Shown: one piece after another, positions 56,768 to 63,436 of the stretch
Layout: every line of letters begins with the position of its first letter
Numbering within the stretch: the stretch's first letter is position 1
Source: Alcaligenaceae bacterium
Lineage (GTDB): Bacteria > Pseudomonadota > Gammaproteobacteria > Burkholderiales > Burkholderiaceae_B
Assembly (NCBI GenBank): GCA_013416405.1
Contig: JACCET010000008.1
Location: 62,001-126,000 of the forward strand
DNA length: 64,000 nt
Direction: 5' to 3'
Notes under the pieces: model-generated
What the model saw: only the letters and a program-made list of their open reading frames with translations
What the model was told of the DNA's origin: nothing
Database searches by the model: none
Translations under genes and position numbers: made by a program

Positions 56768-57090
56768 GGGGTGGCTCCGACGTAAATCGTGTCGCCCTCG
56801 ACCTTCACGGGATAGACCTTGATGGGTTCCTTGCAAGGTGCGGTGACGGCAGCGCCCGTGCGGATATCGAAGCAACCCTGATGCAAGGGGCATTCAATCA
56901 GGCCGTCTTCGATATAGCCTTCGGCCAGGCTGGCATGGCCGTGTGTGCACCTATCCTGGGTTGCATGGACGGCGTCGTCAAGTTTGTACAGGCACACGGC
57001 CTCGCCGTCCACCATGACACGTAATGTACCCGTGTCGGGTGAAATATCGGACACGTTGCCGACAGCTACCCAGTTCACTGTGCTGCTCAT
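56764..57090 (-). CDS. Rieske-type ferredoxin component
   Basis: This is a 108-residue ferredoxin with ligands Cys48-Thr-His50 and Cys67-Pro-Leu-His70. It is similar in size and motif to NagAb/BphF-type proteins. It overlaps the oxygenase alpha gene by 4 bases and the reductase gene by 4 bases, so all three are probably made in fixed proportion. Confidence 0.94.
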   Translation of the reverse strand: MSSTVNWVAVGNVSDISPDTGTLRVMVDGEAVCLYKLDDAVHATQDRCTHGHASLAEGYIEDGLIECPLHQGCFDIRTGAAVTAPCKEPIKVYPVKVEGDTIYVGATP

Positions 57091-58358
57091 AATCCCATTG
57101 CTCCCCGATAGTATTGATAGAAGGCGCGAATCAAGACCTCGCTGACCATGTAGTCGGCGGGCTCGGTATCGCGGCCACCCATTTCCACCACGCTGACGCT
57201 GTCCGGATAGCCCGAAATGCCGGTCTGAACCTGTTTGAGCATTTCACTGTCGTCCATGGAAACAAAGCCGGCAGGGCCAAGCAGGTTGGCGTGCTTCAGG
57301 CGCAGGCGTGTCATTTCCTCGTCGTCATCTTCGTAGCCGTAGTAAGTAAAGACCAGCTCATGAGCGCCCGGACCGCGTGGAATGACGTGGCGTGTTTTCA
57401 ACGAGTTGGCCTGAATGCCAAATTGTGCGGCGGGGAAAATCCAGGCGCCACCGACGCGGCCACGATTGAACTCGGCGCGCGGGGTCACCGTTTCCAGGTC
57501 GTGAATTTGCAGGTCGTCGCGAAAGCGTTGCATTTCCGATGTGGCTTCTGTCTTCTTCTTGCCTTCGTTGTGCGAAACCATGACGCTGTGGGCGCCGCCA
57601 CCAGTAGGGATGCATTCCGACTTGGAGTCGGCACGCCACAGGCCGAACGTAATGTAGAAGGAGTGGAGCAGGGTGGCGTGGTACGGATCCTTGAGGTTTT
57701 CAAGGTACATTTTCCAGTTGCTGGGTATCAACTGGCGGCTGTAGCCAAGCAGCTTCAGCTTCTTGCCAGGCAGCATGTGATCGATTTCGGCCAGCACGGC
57801 TTCGCCGCAGTATTCTTCGAAGCTGGGTGCCTCGTCGGAAAACGTGGCCCAGATGGAGCCGCCGCGATTTACGGTGCGCAAACGCTTGATGCCGAACTGC
57901 TTCAGATCGAAGTCTTTGGGCATGCCACCCTTGCCCAGGGCGCCACGACGAAACGGGATGCCTTGCAGGTTGCCGTCCAGGTCATAGTTCCATTGATGGT
58001 AGGGACAAGTAAAGTCTTTGACAGTGCCTGTGTTCTGCCAGCAGATCTGGGCGCCCTTGTGCGCACAGCGGTTTTCAATGACGTTGATTTCGCCTTGCTC
58101 GTTGCGCACCATGATGACGGGACGATCGCCTATCCATTGGCGCTTATAGCTGCCAACTTCCGGTACTTCGCATTCCAGCCCCACATAGTTCCAGGTCTTG
58201 CCGGCGAAGAACACGTCCATTTCTTTCTGGTAGACGGCGGGGTCGGTATAGACCCAGGCCGGGATGCGGGTATGGCCCTCTTCGGGCCAGCGCCGGTCGA
58301 TGACTATGGGTGCCTTGACGACGGTAGGCGTATGTTCGTGAGTACAGCTCATATTCAA
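57087..58358 (-). CDS. Rieske aromatic-ring-hydroxylating oxygenase, alpha subunit (salicylate 5-hydroxylase-like)
   Basis: This is the catalytic 423-residue subunit. The Rieske site is Cys98, His100, Cys118 and His121 (CAHKG and CPYHQWNY). The mononuclear iron site is DPYHATLLH with Asp224, His227 and His232; a third ligand Asp lies in GFVSMDDSEM. The block KRQWIGDRPVIMVR and the sequence around GGMPKDFDLKQFG resemble NagG (salicylate 5-hydroxylase large subunit) as I remember it. The substrate could be salicylate, anthranilate or a similar acid. Electrons come from the neighbouring ferredoxin and reductase. Confidence 0.9.
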   Translation of the reverse strand: MNMSCTHEHTPTVVKAPIVIDRRWPEEGHTRIPAWVYTDPAVYQKEMDVFFAGKTWNYVGLECEVPEVGSYKRQWIGDRPVIMVRNEQGEINVIENRCAHKGAQICWQNTGTVKDFTCPYHQWNYDLDGNLQGIPFRRGALGKGGMPKDFDLKQFGIKRLRTVNRGGSIWATFSDEAPSFEEYCGEAVLAEIDHMLPGKKLKLLGYSRQLIPSNWKMYLENLKDPYHATLLHSFYITFGLWRADSKSECIPTGGGAHSVMVSHNEGKKKTEATSEMQRFRDDLQIHDLETVTPRAEFNRGRVGGAWIFPAAQFGIQANSLKTRHVIPRGPGAHELVFTYYGYEDDDEEMTRLRLKHANLLGPAGFVSMDDSEMLKQVQTGISGYPDSVSVVEMGGRDTEPADYMVSEVLIRAFYQYYRGAMGL

Positions 58359-58375
58359 ATTCTCCTTGTCCGGAC

Positions 58376-58873
58376 TTAAACCGGAATGATCAGCGAGTTG
58401 CGGATGCGATAGTTGTCGTAGACGCAGTCACGGCGTTGTAGCAGCAGGCCCTTGTCGGTGCGTACGATTACATCCTGGTACTGGCCGACCAGATTGACTG
58501 TTGGCTCCTGGTCGGACAGCGCTTCGGTGATCATGAAGTTCGCTTGTGATTTGATGACGTCGCCCTCGATGCTGTTGATGTGCACGCCACTGATGAAGTG
58601 GCGCAGCATGCGGGGCTCATACATGGTGGTTTCGTGGATGGCGGTCACACGGTCGACCAGCATGTTCTTGTTCATGCAGTAGATCAGGCCCAGGGGCAGG
58701 TTGGCCTGGATGTTTTCCTGGGAGATCACGCGATAGTGGCAATCATCGGTGAAAAAGTTGATCCAGTCCTCGAGCCTGAGCTCGTCCAGACAGGTTCCGT
58801 AATCATCGTAAAAGTCGCGCAAGGTGGCGCGCAGTGTGGACACTTGGGTGTCGGCTTCCAGAACGGCATTCAT
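58376..58873 (-). CDS. aromatic-ring-hydroxylating oxygenase, beta subunit
   Basis: This is a 165-residue NTF2-fold structural subunit that builds the alpha3beta3 oxygenase. It shows FYDDYGTCLDELRLEDWINFFTDD-type N-terminal sequence and a C-terminal RRDCVYDNYRIRNSLIIPV, both usual in NagH/BphE-type beta subunits. It lies 17 bases upstream of the alpha gene. This beta-alpha gene order is the reverse of nagG-nagH. Confidence 0.92.
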   Translation of the reverse strand: MNAVLEADTQVSTLRATLRDFYDDYGTCLDELRLEDWINFFTDDCHYRVISQENIQANLPLGLIYCMNKNMLVDRVTAIHETTMYEPRMLRHFISGVHINSIEGDVIKSQANFMITEALSDQEPTVNLVGQYQDVIVRTDKGLLLQRRDCVYDNYRIRNSLIIPV

Positions 58874-58897
58874 GTTCAGACTCCTGTGTAGTGGCGA

Positions 58898-60016
58898 TCA
58901 GCCGGCAGTGGCGAGTTTTGCGCGGTTGCTTTCAAAACCGGCTTGACGGCCCAGCGTGAGAATGGGCTCCTTGATGCGCTCTTGCCAGATCAGGGATTCC
59001 ATCGCGATCTGCAATGGATGATCCTGTACGGTCAGCGCTGACGTAACCTGGTCGCCCGAGTGGTGCGAGTGCATGGCCCAGCCCGGTGCGGAAAGAATCA
59101 GATCGCCTTCCTTCCATTCCAGTCTTTCGCCGTTGACTTTGCTGTAGCCGCGACCGCGCAGGTAGTAGTTCATTGCCGCCGAGCTATGGCGGTGAGGAAC
59201 GTGGTGGGTGTCGGGCGGGGACGAAGAAATGGTGGCGAAGAAGCTATGCGTGGTGCCGATTCGGCGCTCGGTGGCCGGGTTGTACAGCACGAAAAGACGA
59301 CGTCCGTTGTAGCCCTTGGCAATGTCTTCTACCGAGGGCAGGTAGCTGGAAACCTTGGACCATGGCCAGTGCAGTGACTTGGATTCGATAACATCGATAT
59401 CAATCAGCCACTCGTAGCCCAGCAGCCAGGCGCCGTCGTCGGTAATCTGTTCGCGCAAAGCCAGATCGCGGGCTCGCGGACCCGCCTGGCCCGGAGTGGC
59501 GGGCAGGGCTGTACCGGCGTCGGCCGGCGGTATGTCGCCTTCGAACTCTTCCACGTAATGGACTTCGAGTTTTTCCAGCAGCGGTGCGTTGGAGTACGAC
59601 AGGCGTACCCAGGGAGTATTGCTGTCGTTGTAATAGCTGTGTATGGACATGGACGGCGTGTTCCACACGTCAAAGCGGGATACCCGCGTGCTTTTCCCAT
59701 CACAGACGGCAACGCCACTGCCCGCGATGCAGATTTCCACCATGTTGGAATTCTTGCGCAGGTTGAAGGTGCGTTCGCCGGGATTCACGACGTTGATCGT
59801 CACGTCTATGCCCGGAGCCAGCCCCAGGCCAGGCTTGGCGGCCTGGGGGTGAACGATAAGGCTGGCACGCCGGCCATTATCCGGCTTGGCGATATCCTGC
59901 AGACGGGCGGCTTCCAGCTCGATGGCTTCCTTGGGAATCACAATCGATGGCCACATGTTTTGTTCACGTGGGGCTGCGCCGCTGACGTCGACGAACTGAT
60001 GGGTTTGATTGCTCAT
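58898..60016 (-). CDS. two-cupin ring-cleavage dioxygenase-like protein (gentisate/salicylate dioxygenase superfamily)
   Basis: This is a 372-residue bicupin in the gentisate/salicylate 1,2-dioxygenase superfamily. The first cupin (about 65-150) lacks the HxH pair: the two positions are Leu86 and Lys88 after PGE; His126 remains. The second cupin (about 260-330) has a full site: PHRH with His275 and His277, then PGWAMHSH with His316. Classical gentisate dioxygenases use the N-terminal cupin. The operon supports ring cleavage of the hydroxylase product; the exact substrate is not known. Confidence 0.82.
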   Translation of the reverse strand: MSNQTHQFVDVSGAAPREQNMWPSIVIPKEAIELEAARLQDIAKPDNGRRASLIVHPQAAKPGLGLAPGIDVTINVVNPGERTFNLRKNSNMVEICIAGSGVAVCDGKSTRVSRFDVWNTPSMSIHSYYNDSNTPWVRLSYSNAPLLEKLEVHYVEEFEGDIPPADAGTALPATPGQAGPRARDLALREQITDDGAWLLGYEWLIDIDVIESKSLHWPWSKVSSYLPSVEDIAKGYNGRRLFVLYNPATERRIGTTHSFFATISSSPPDTHHVPHRHSSAAMNYYLRGRGYSKVNGERLEWKEGDLILSAPGWAMHSHHSGDQVTSALTVQDHPLQIAMESLIWQERIKEPILTLGRQAGFESNRAKLATAG

Positions 60017-60049
60017 GATTATTCCTACGATATGGCGATGATGGGTGTA

Positions 60050-61039
60050 TTACTTAAGCAGCAGGTTCTCGCGAGTCTGGGGCGGCAGCGCGATACCAAG
60101 ATTCTGCTCGACGGCTCGTTCATAGACCCGGCCGGCAACGGCCAGATCCGACATACCCATGCCCATGCCTTTGAAAATAGTCAGTTGCGCATCGGCAGGG
60201 CGCCCCTGGCCTTGGGCCAGCAAATTGCTCAGCACGGCCACCTCGGTCCAGGTGGATCCGTCGGTGCCCAACAGTTCACGCAGCTCACGTGAGCCTCGAA
60301 CGGCGTTTTCCTTGTCGTCGACGGCGATCAGGTCGGCGCTTTGCATTACAGCCTGATCTACTTCAGCCTTGGTCGCCAAAATGGCGCCGACCGCATTCAG
60401 GTGTTTACAGGTGGTCATGTGAGCCGGTGTCAGGAAGGGCTCGCTGGCGCGCGTAATGGTCGTGGCGATTTCCGCCCCGTCCATCGCCTCTTCGAGCGAG
60501 GCGCAGGCGCGCAGCTTGAACGGATAACGTGCAGCCAACTTCTCGACAAAGGCCTGGCGCTTTTCGGGCGTAGGGCTGTATACACGCACTTCGCTAAGGC
60601 TGCGGACAGCGGCCAAGGTGGCGAGTTGTGTAACGGCTTGCGGGCCTGTGCCTATCAGTGCTGCGATATGGCTGTCTTGGGGGGCAAGGACGGATGTTGC
60701 TACGCCGCTGATGGCCGCCGTGCGCATCATGCCCAGGGCCCGGGCTTCGATCAGCGCAAGCAAGCGCCCGTTCTCACTGTCGAACAGGCTGTACATGGAG
60801 CCGCCACCTTTCTTGGTGTAGACCCAGGTCTTGAAGCCGCACTGACCGTCTTCAGTCATGACTGAACCCAGTGCGTGCATGGAACTGCCGTCGCCCCATG
60901 TGCCCAGGGCCTTGGGCACATTTTTCACCTTGCCATGACCTTGCGCGGTGAGCATGCCTTGCAGGGCGTCTATGGCTGTGGGCATGTCCAGCACCGATAC
61001 CACGTCCTGCTCGGTAAGATAGAGAACTCCGTCGTGCAT
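60050..61039 (-). CDS. ornithine cyclodeaminase/mu-crystallin family protein
   Basis: This is a 329-residue NAD(P)-binding protein. The Rossmann part shows IGTGPQAVTQLATLAAVRSLSEVRVYSP (about 137-165) and the N-terminal half has the family blocks MHALGSVMTEDG and FKTWVYTKKGGGSMYSL. The family includes ornithine cyclodeaminase, ketimine reductases and alanine dehydrogenases. Its presence in an aromatic operon suggests an imine, enamine or amino-acid intermediate. It sits between the FAH and bicupin genes with gaps of 13 and 33 bases. Confidence 0.88.
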   Translation of the reverse strand: MHDGVLYLTEQDVVSVLDMPTAIDALQGMLTAQGHGKVKNVPKALGTWGDGSSMHALGSVMTEDGQCGFKTWVYTKKGGGSMYSLFDSENGRLLALIEARALGMMRTAAISGVATSVLAPQDSHIAALIGTGPQAVTQLATLAAVRSLSEVRVYSPTPEKRQAFVEKLAARYPFKLRACASLEEAMDGAEIATTITRASEPFLTPAHMTTCKHLNAVGAILATKAEVDQAVMQSADLIAVDDKENAVRGSRELRELLGTDGSTWTEVAVLSNLLAQGQGRPADAQLTIFKGMGMGMSDLAVAGRVYERAVEQNLGIALPPQTRENLLLK

Positions 61040-61052
61040 CTTGTTTCCTTGA

Positions 61053-61892
61053 TTAGCTGATCTGTTCGTTGATAACCGGTGTGCGCAGCACGCCTACGCC
61101 GGATATGGATATTTCCAGGATGTCGCCGCCTTTCATGAACAAAGGGGGCGTGCGCTTGGAGCCTATGCCTTCGGGTGTGCCCGTGGCGATGAGGTCTCCG
61201 GGCCGCAGCACACAGAAGGTGCTGATGTATGCAATCAGGGCGGGAATCGGAAAAATAAGATCCGATAGGCTTGCATCCTGGACGATCTGGCCGTTCAGGC
61301 GTGTGGTCAGCTGCAGCGTGGAGGGATCGACATCGGCGGGTGCGATCCAGGGGCCCAGCGAGCCGCTGCAAGAGAAGTTCTTGCCGGCCGTGACCTGAGC
61401 GGTGTGCTTCTGGAAGTCACGCACGGAGTTCTCTGCCATGCAGGTATATCCCGCGACATAGTCCATTGCCTGCGTTTCGGGGATATGTCTGCCCTCGCGT
61501 CCGATGACAACCACCAGTTCGCCTTCGTAGTCGAATTGGTCGGAGTGGGCGGGCTTCACGATGGCTTGCTCGTGTCCAACGAAAGAGTCCAGGTGTCGCA
61601 GAAAGAGGGACGGATGTTCAGCTTGTGCCTTGCCCGTCTCTTTTACATGGCGGCCGTAATTCAGTCCTACGCACAGAATCTTGGAGTGGGCCTCAACAGG
61701 AGGCAGCCATTGGATCTGCTCTACAGGTATGCCGGTACAGGCGGTGTCCTTGACGGCGCGATGCAGGGCCTCCATATCCTTGGCCAGCCCGTGGCCTAGG
61801 CTAGGCCATTGGGATGCCAGGGAAAAGACCTGTTTTTCGTCGGTAAGCCCCCAGTGGCATTGACCTTGATGTATATAGCGGGCGATGCGCAT
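61053..61892 (-). CDS. fumarylacetoacetate hydrolase family protein
   Basis: This is a 279-residue FAH-fold hydrolase or decarboxylase. The metal-binding acidic residues lie in DYEGELVVVIGREG and in ENSVRDFQ; GTPEGIGSKR and LFMKGGDILEISI are family motifs. Members cut fumarylpyruvate, acylpyruvates and 2-oxo-hept-diene acids. I start at the ATG at 61892 with AAGGA before it. It is the first gene of the operon and diverges from the GntR gene. Hydrolysis of the ring-cleavage product is the likely role. Confidence 0.9.
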   Translation of the reverse strand: MRIARYIHQGQCHWGLTDEKQVFSLASQWPSLGHGLAKDMEALHRAVKDTACTGIPVEQIQWLPPVEAHSKILCVGLNYGRHVKETGKAQAEHPSLFLRHLDSFVGHEQAIVKPAHSDQFDYEGELVVVIGREGRHIPETQAMDYVAGYTCMAENSVRDFQKHTAQVTAGKNFSCSGSLGPWIAPADVDPSTLQLTTRLNGQIVQDASLSDLIFPIPALIAYISTFCVLRPGDLIATGTPEGIGSKRTPPLFMKGGDILEISISGVGVLRTPVINEQIS

Positions 61893-61921
61893 GCGTATCC
61901 TTGATCGCTGAGTGCACAAAT

Positions 61922-61933
61922 ATTGTATGCAAT
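61922..61933. promoter_or_regulatory. GntR operator candidate 1 (ATTGTATGCAAT)
   Basis: A 12-bp near-palindrome, 29 bases upstream of the FAH start codon. It is one of three near-copies in the 178-bp gap between the operon and its divergent GntR gene. TTGNATNCAA-like sites are typical of FCD-type GntR regulators. Confidence 0.75.
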
Positions 61934-61973
61934 ACGTTAATGTTTGAGCGGTTATTAGTTAATCAGTTAAATT

Positions 61974-61985
61974 ATTGCATGCAAT
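61974..61985. promoter_or_regulatory. GntR operator candidate 2 (ATTGCATGCAAT)
   Basis: A perfect 12-bp palindrome and the best of the three sites. Its centre is 52 bases from site 1 and 30 bases from site 3, close to five and three helical turns, so dimers could bind on one face of the DNA. Confidence 0.8.
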
Positions 61986-62003
61986 CAACCTCTTTTCAAC
62001 CAA

Positions 62004-62015
62004 ATTGCATACAAT
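62004..62015. promoter_or_regulatory. GntR operator candidate 3 (ATTGCATACAAT)
   Basis: The third copy, a 12-bp near-palindrome 55 bases upstream of the regulator's own ATG. This is suitable for autoregulation. Confidence 0.75.
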
Positions 62016-62070
62016 GTGTCTGAATCGGGGTGGCGCATGCTTCGCCAACAACTTTCCAGGGGAAACTTAT

Positions 62071-62832
62071 ATGGCTGTGCAAACTGATCGTGTGATATCC
62101 GAGCTGCGGGATCTGATTCTGTCGGGGCAGGCACAGGCCGGTGAGCGGTTGACCGAACTCGGTTATGCCGCCCGCCTGGGTGTTTCGCGTACCCCTCTGA
62201 GATTGGCCTTCGCCGAGCTCGAAAAAGAAGGGCTGCTCGAGCGCATGCGCTCGGGCGGGTACCGTGTGCGCACGTTTTCCATGGCAGATATTGCCGATGC
62301 GGTTGATGTGCGGGGTCTGCTCGAAGGCATGGCCGTGCGGCTGATTGCAGAGAACGGCCTGAAACAAGACGTGCAGGTGTCGCTGGAAGCCATCGTACGC
62401 CTGGGCCGGGAGCTGGTCGATCAGGCAACCAATTCAGACAGCCGCGCGGTCGATGCCGAGGCGTGGCGTCGCTTGAATCAGCGCTTTCACGAAGTATTGG
62501 CCCAGGCTTGTGGCAACTCCGCCCTGGCTTCAGCGTTGGACCACAACAACAAACTGCCGTTTGTGGGGCCAGGCTCTCTGACTTTGCCATTGATTCCCAC
62601 GCGACTTGAAACTTCATTCGTTGCGCGTGCCCAGAGCGATCACGAAGATGTCTTGCAGGCGCTGATCAATCGCCAGGCGAATCGCGCCGAGGCCCTGATG
62701 CGTGAGCATGCCTATCGCAGTCGGCAGAACAAGCGCCAGTTAATCGACGAGCTTCGCCAACAGCGGGAAAGCCGGGGCGACCTTCCAGATATAGGGCCCG
62801 CCGAGCTCGTCGCGCATGCCTTGAGCGCCTGA
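62071..62832 (+). CDS. GntR-family (FCD domain) transcriptional regulator
   Basis: This is a 253-residue regulator with an N-terminal winged helix-turn-helix (LTELGYAARLGVSRTPLRLAFAELEKEGLL, about 28-57) and a C-terminal all-helical FCD ligand domain (about 85-220) with metal-type His in RFHEVLAQACGN, DHEDVLQAL and MREHAYRSR. I start at the ATG at 62071, preceded by AGGGGAA. It is divergent from the catabolic operon and likely controls it via the three dyads. Confidence 0.93.
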   Translation: MAVQTDRVISELRDLILSGQAQAGERLTELGYAARLGVSRTPLRLAFAELEKEGLLERMRSGGYRVRTFSMADIADAVDVRGLLEGMAVRLIAENGLKQDVQVSLEAIVRLGRELVDQATNSDSRAVDAEAWRRLNQRFHEVLAQACGNSALASALDHNNKLPFVGPGSLTLPLIPTRLETSFVARAQSDHEDVLQALINRQANRAEALMREHAYRSRQNKRQLIDELRQQRESRGDLPDIGPAELVAHALSA

Positions 62833-62901
62833 GGAATTCCCGCTTTATTGTTTGATTCATGGTTGTTGAGCCAGAAAAAACGACATGCTATATTAGTAAA
62901 C

Positions 62902-62911
62902 TAGTTAACTA
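62902..62911. promoter_or_regulatory. palindrome TAGTTAACTA downstream of hpaR
   Basis: A perfect 10-bp palindrome, next to a second, overlapping dyad (TAGTAAACTA, 62893-62902). Its TAGTTAAC half recurs at 63418-63425, between hpaR and hpaH. This suggests a MarR-type operator, though it lies at the 3' end of hpaR. Confidence 0.45.
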
Positions 62912-62935
62912 ATTATGGAATGTTAACTGTATATT

Positions 62936-62960
62936 GAGCGGATCAAAGACTTACCCGCTC
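62936..62960 (-). terminator. weak stem-loop after hpaR
   Basis: GAGCGG pairs with CCGCTC (6 bp) across 13 bases, 5 bases after the hpaR stop on the minus strand. No T-run follows, so it is a weak terminator candidate. Confidence 0.3.
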
Positions 62961-62965
62961 AGAAA

Positions 62966-63400
62966 TCAAGAACCTCGTATCTTATTCATCATATTGTCGA
63001 CATTGCTATAAAGCGACGTAAGCAGTTTGGGGCCTATGGAGGTTTCGAGCTCGCGGTAAACGGCCTCGATTTTTGGGCTTAGGCGGCTGACGGTCTTGCG
63101 CCCCTTCGAGCTAAGGCGTATGACTTGTCTGCGCAGGTCTTCAGGGTCTGGATGGCGCTCTATGAGCGTGGATTCGTCCAGTACACGGAGCATGCGGGTC
63201 AGGCTGGGGGCCAGAACTTGCGCGCGTTGGGCCAATGTTGCTGCGTCGAGATTTTTTTCTTCATGGAGGGTACGCAGAACCCGCCATTGTTGTTCGGTAA
63301 GCCCCGCATCATTCAAAATGGGACGAAATCGCTGCATCAGGGTTTCGCGGGCCGAGAGAAATAAATGCGGCAAGTTACGGTGTTTGAAGGCGTTGGACAT
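62966..63400 (-). CDS. hpaR: homoprotocatechuate degradation operon regulator HpaR (MarR family)
   Basis: This is a 144-residue MarR-type winged-helix repressor. NLPHLFLSARETLMQRFRPIL and GLTEQQWRVLRTL are typical of HpaR; the wing is HPDPEDLRRQVIRLSSKG. In enterobacteria and relatives HpaR represses the hpa meta-cleavage operon until 4-hydroxyphenylacetate or homoprotocatechuate appears. It diverges from hpaH across only 36 bases. Confidence 0.92.
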   Translation of the reverse strand: MSNAFKHRNLPHLFLSARETLMQRFRPILNDAGLTEQQWRVLRTLHEEKNLDAATLAQRAQVLAPSLTRMLRVLDESTLIERHPDPEDLRRQVIRLSSKGRKTVSRLSPKIEAVYRELETSIGPKLLTSLYSNVDNMMNKIRGS

Positions 63401-63417
63401 GCGTCACTAGCTGAAAT

Positions 63418-63425
63418 TAGTTAAC
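63418..63425. promoter_or_regulatory. TAGTTAAC half-site in the hpaR-hpaH gap
   Basis: This is the same 8 bases as the half of the palindrome at 62902. Directly upstream is CACTAGCTGAAAT. It lies in the 36-base gap, immediately before the hpaH ribosome site (AGGAG at 63426), where a repressor would block transcription or initiation. Confidence 0.45.
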
Positions 63426-63436
63426 AGGAGTAGTCA

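Noticed and set aside
57114-58379. Long open frame antisense to the Rieske alpha gene (421 codons)
   Set aside because: Same reason; the minus strand encodes a complete enzyme with intact metal sites.
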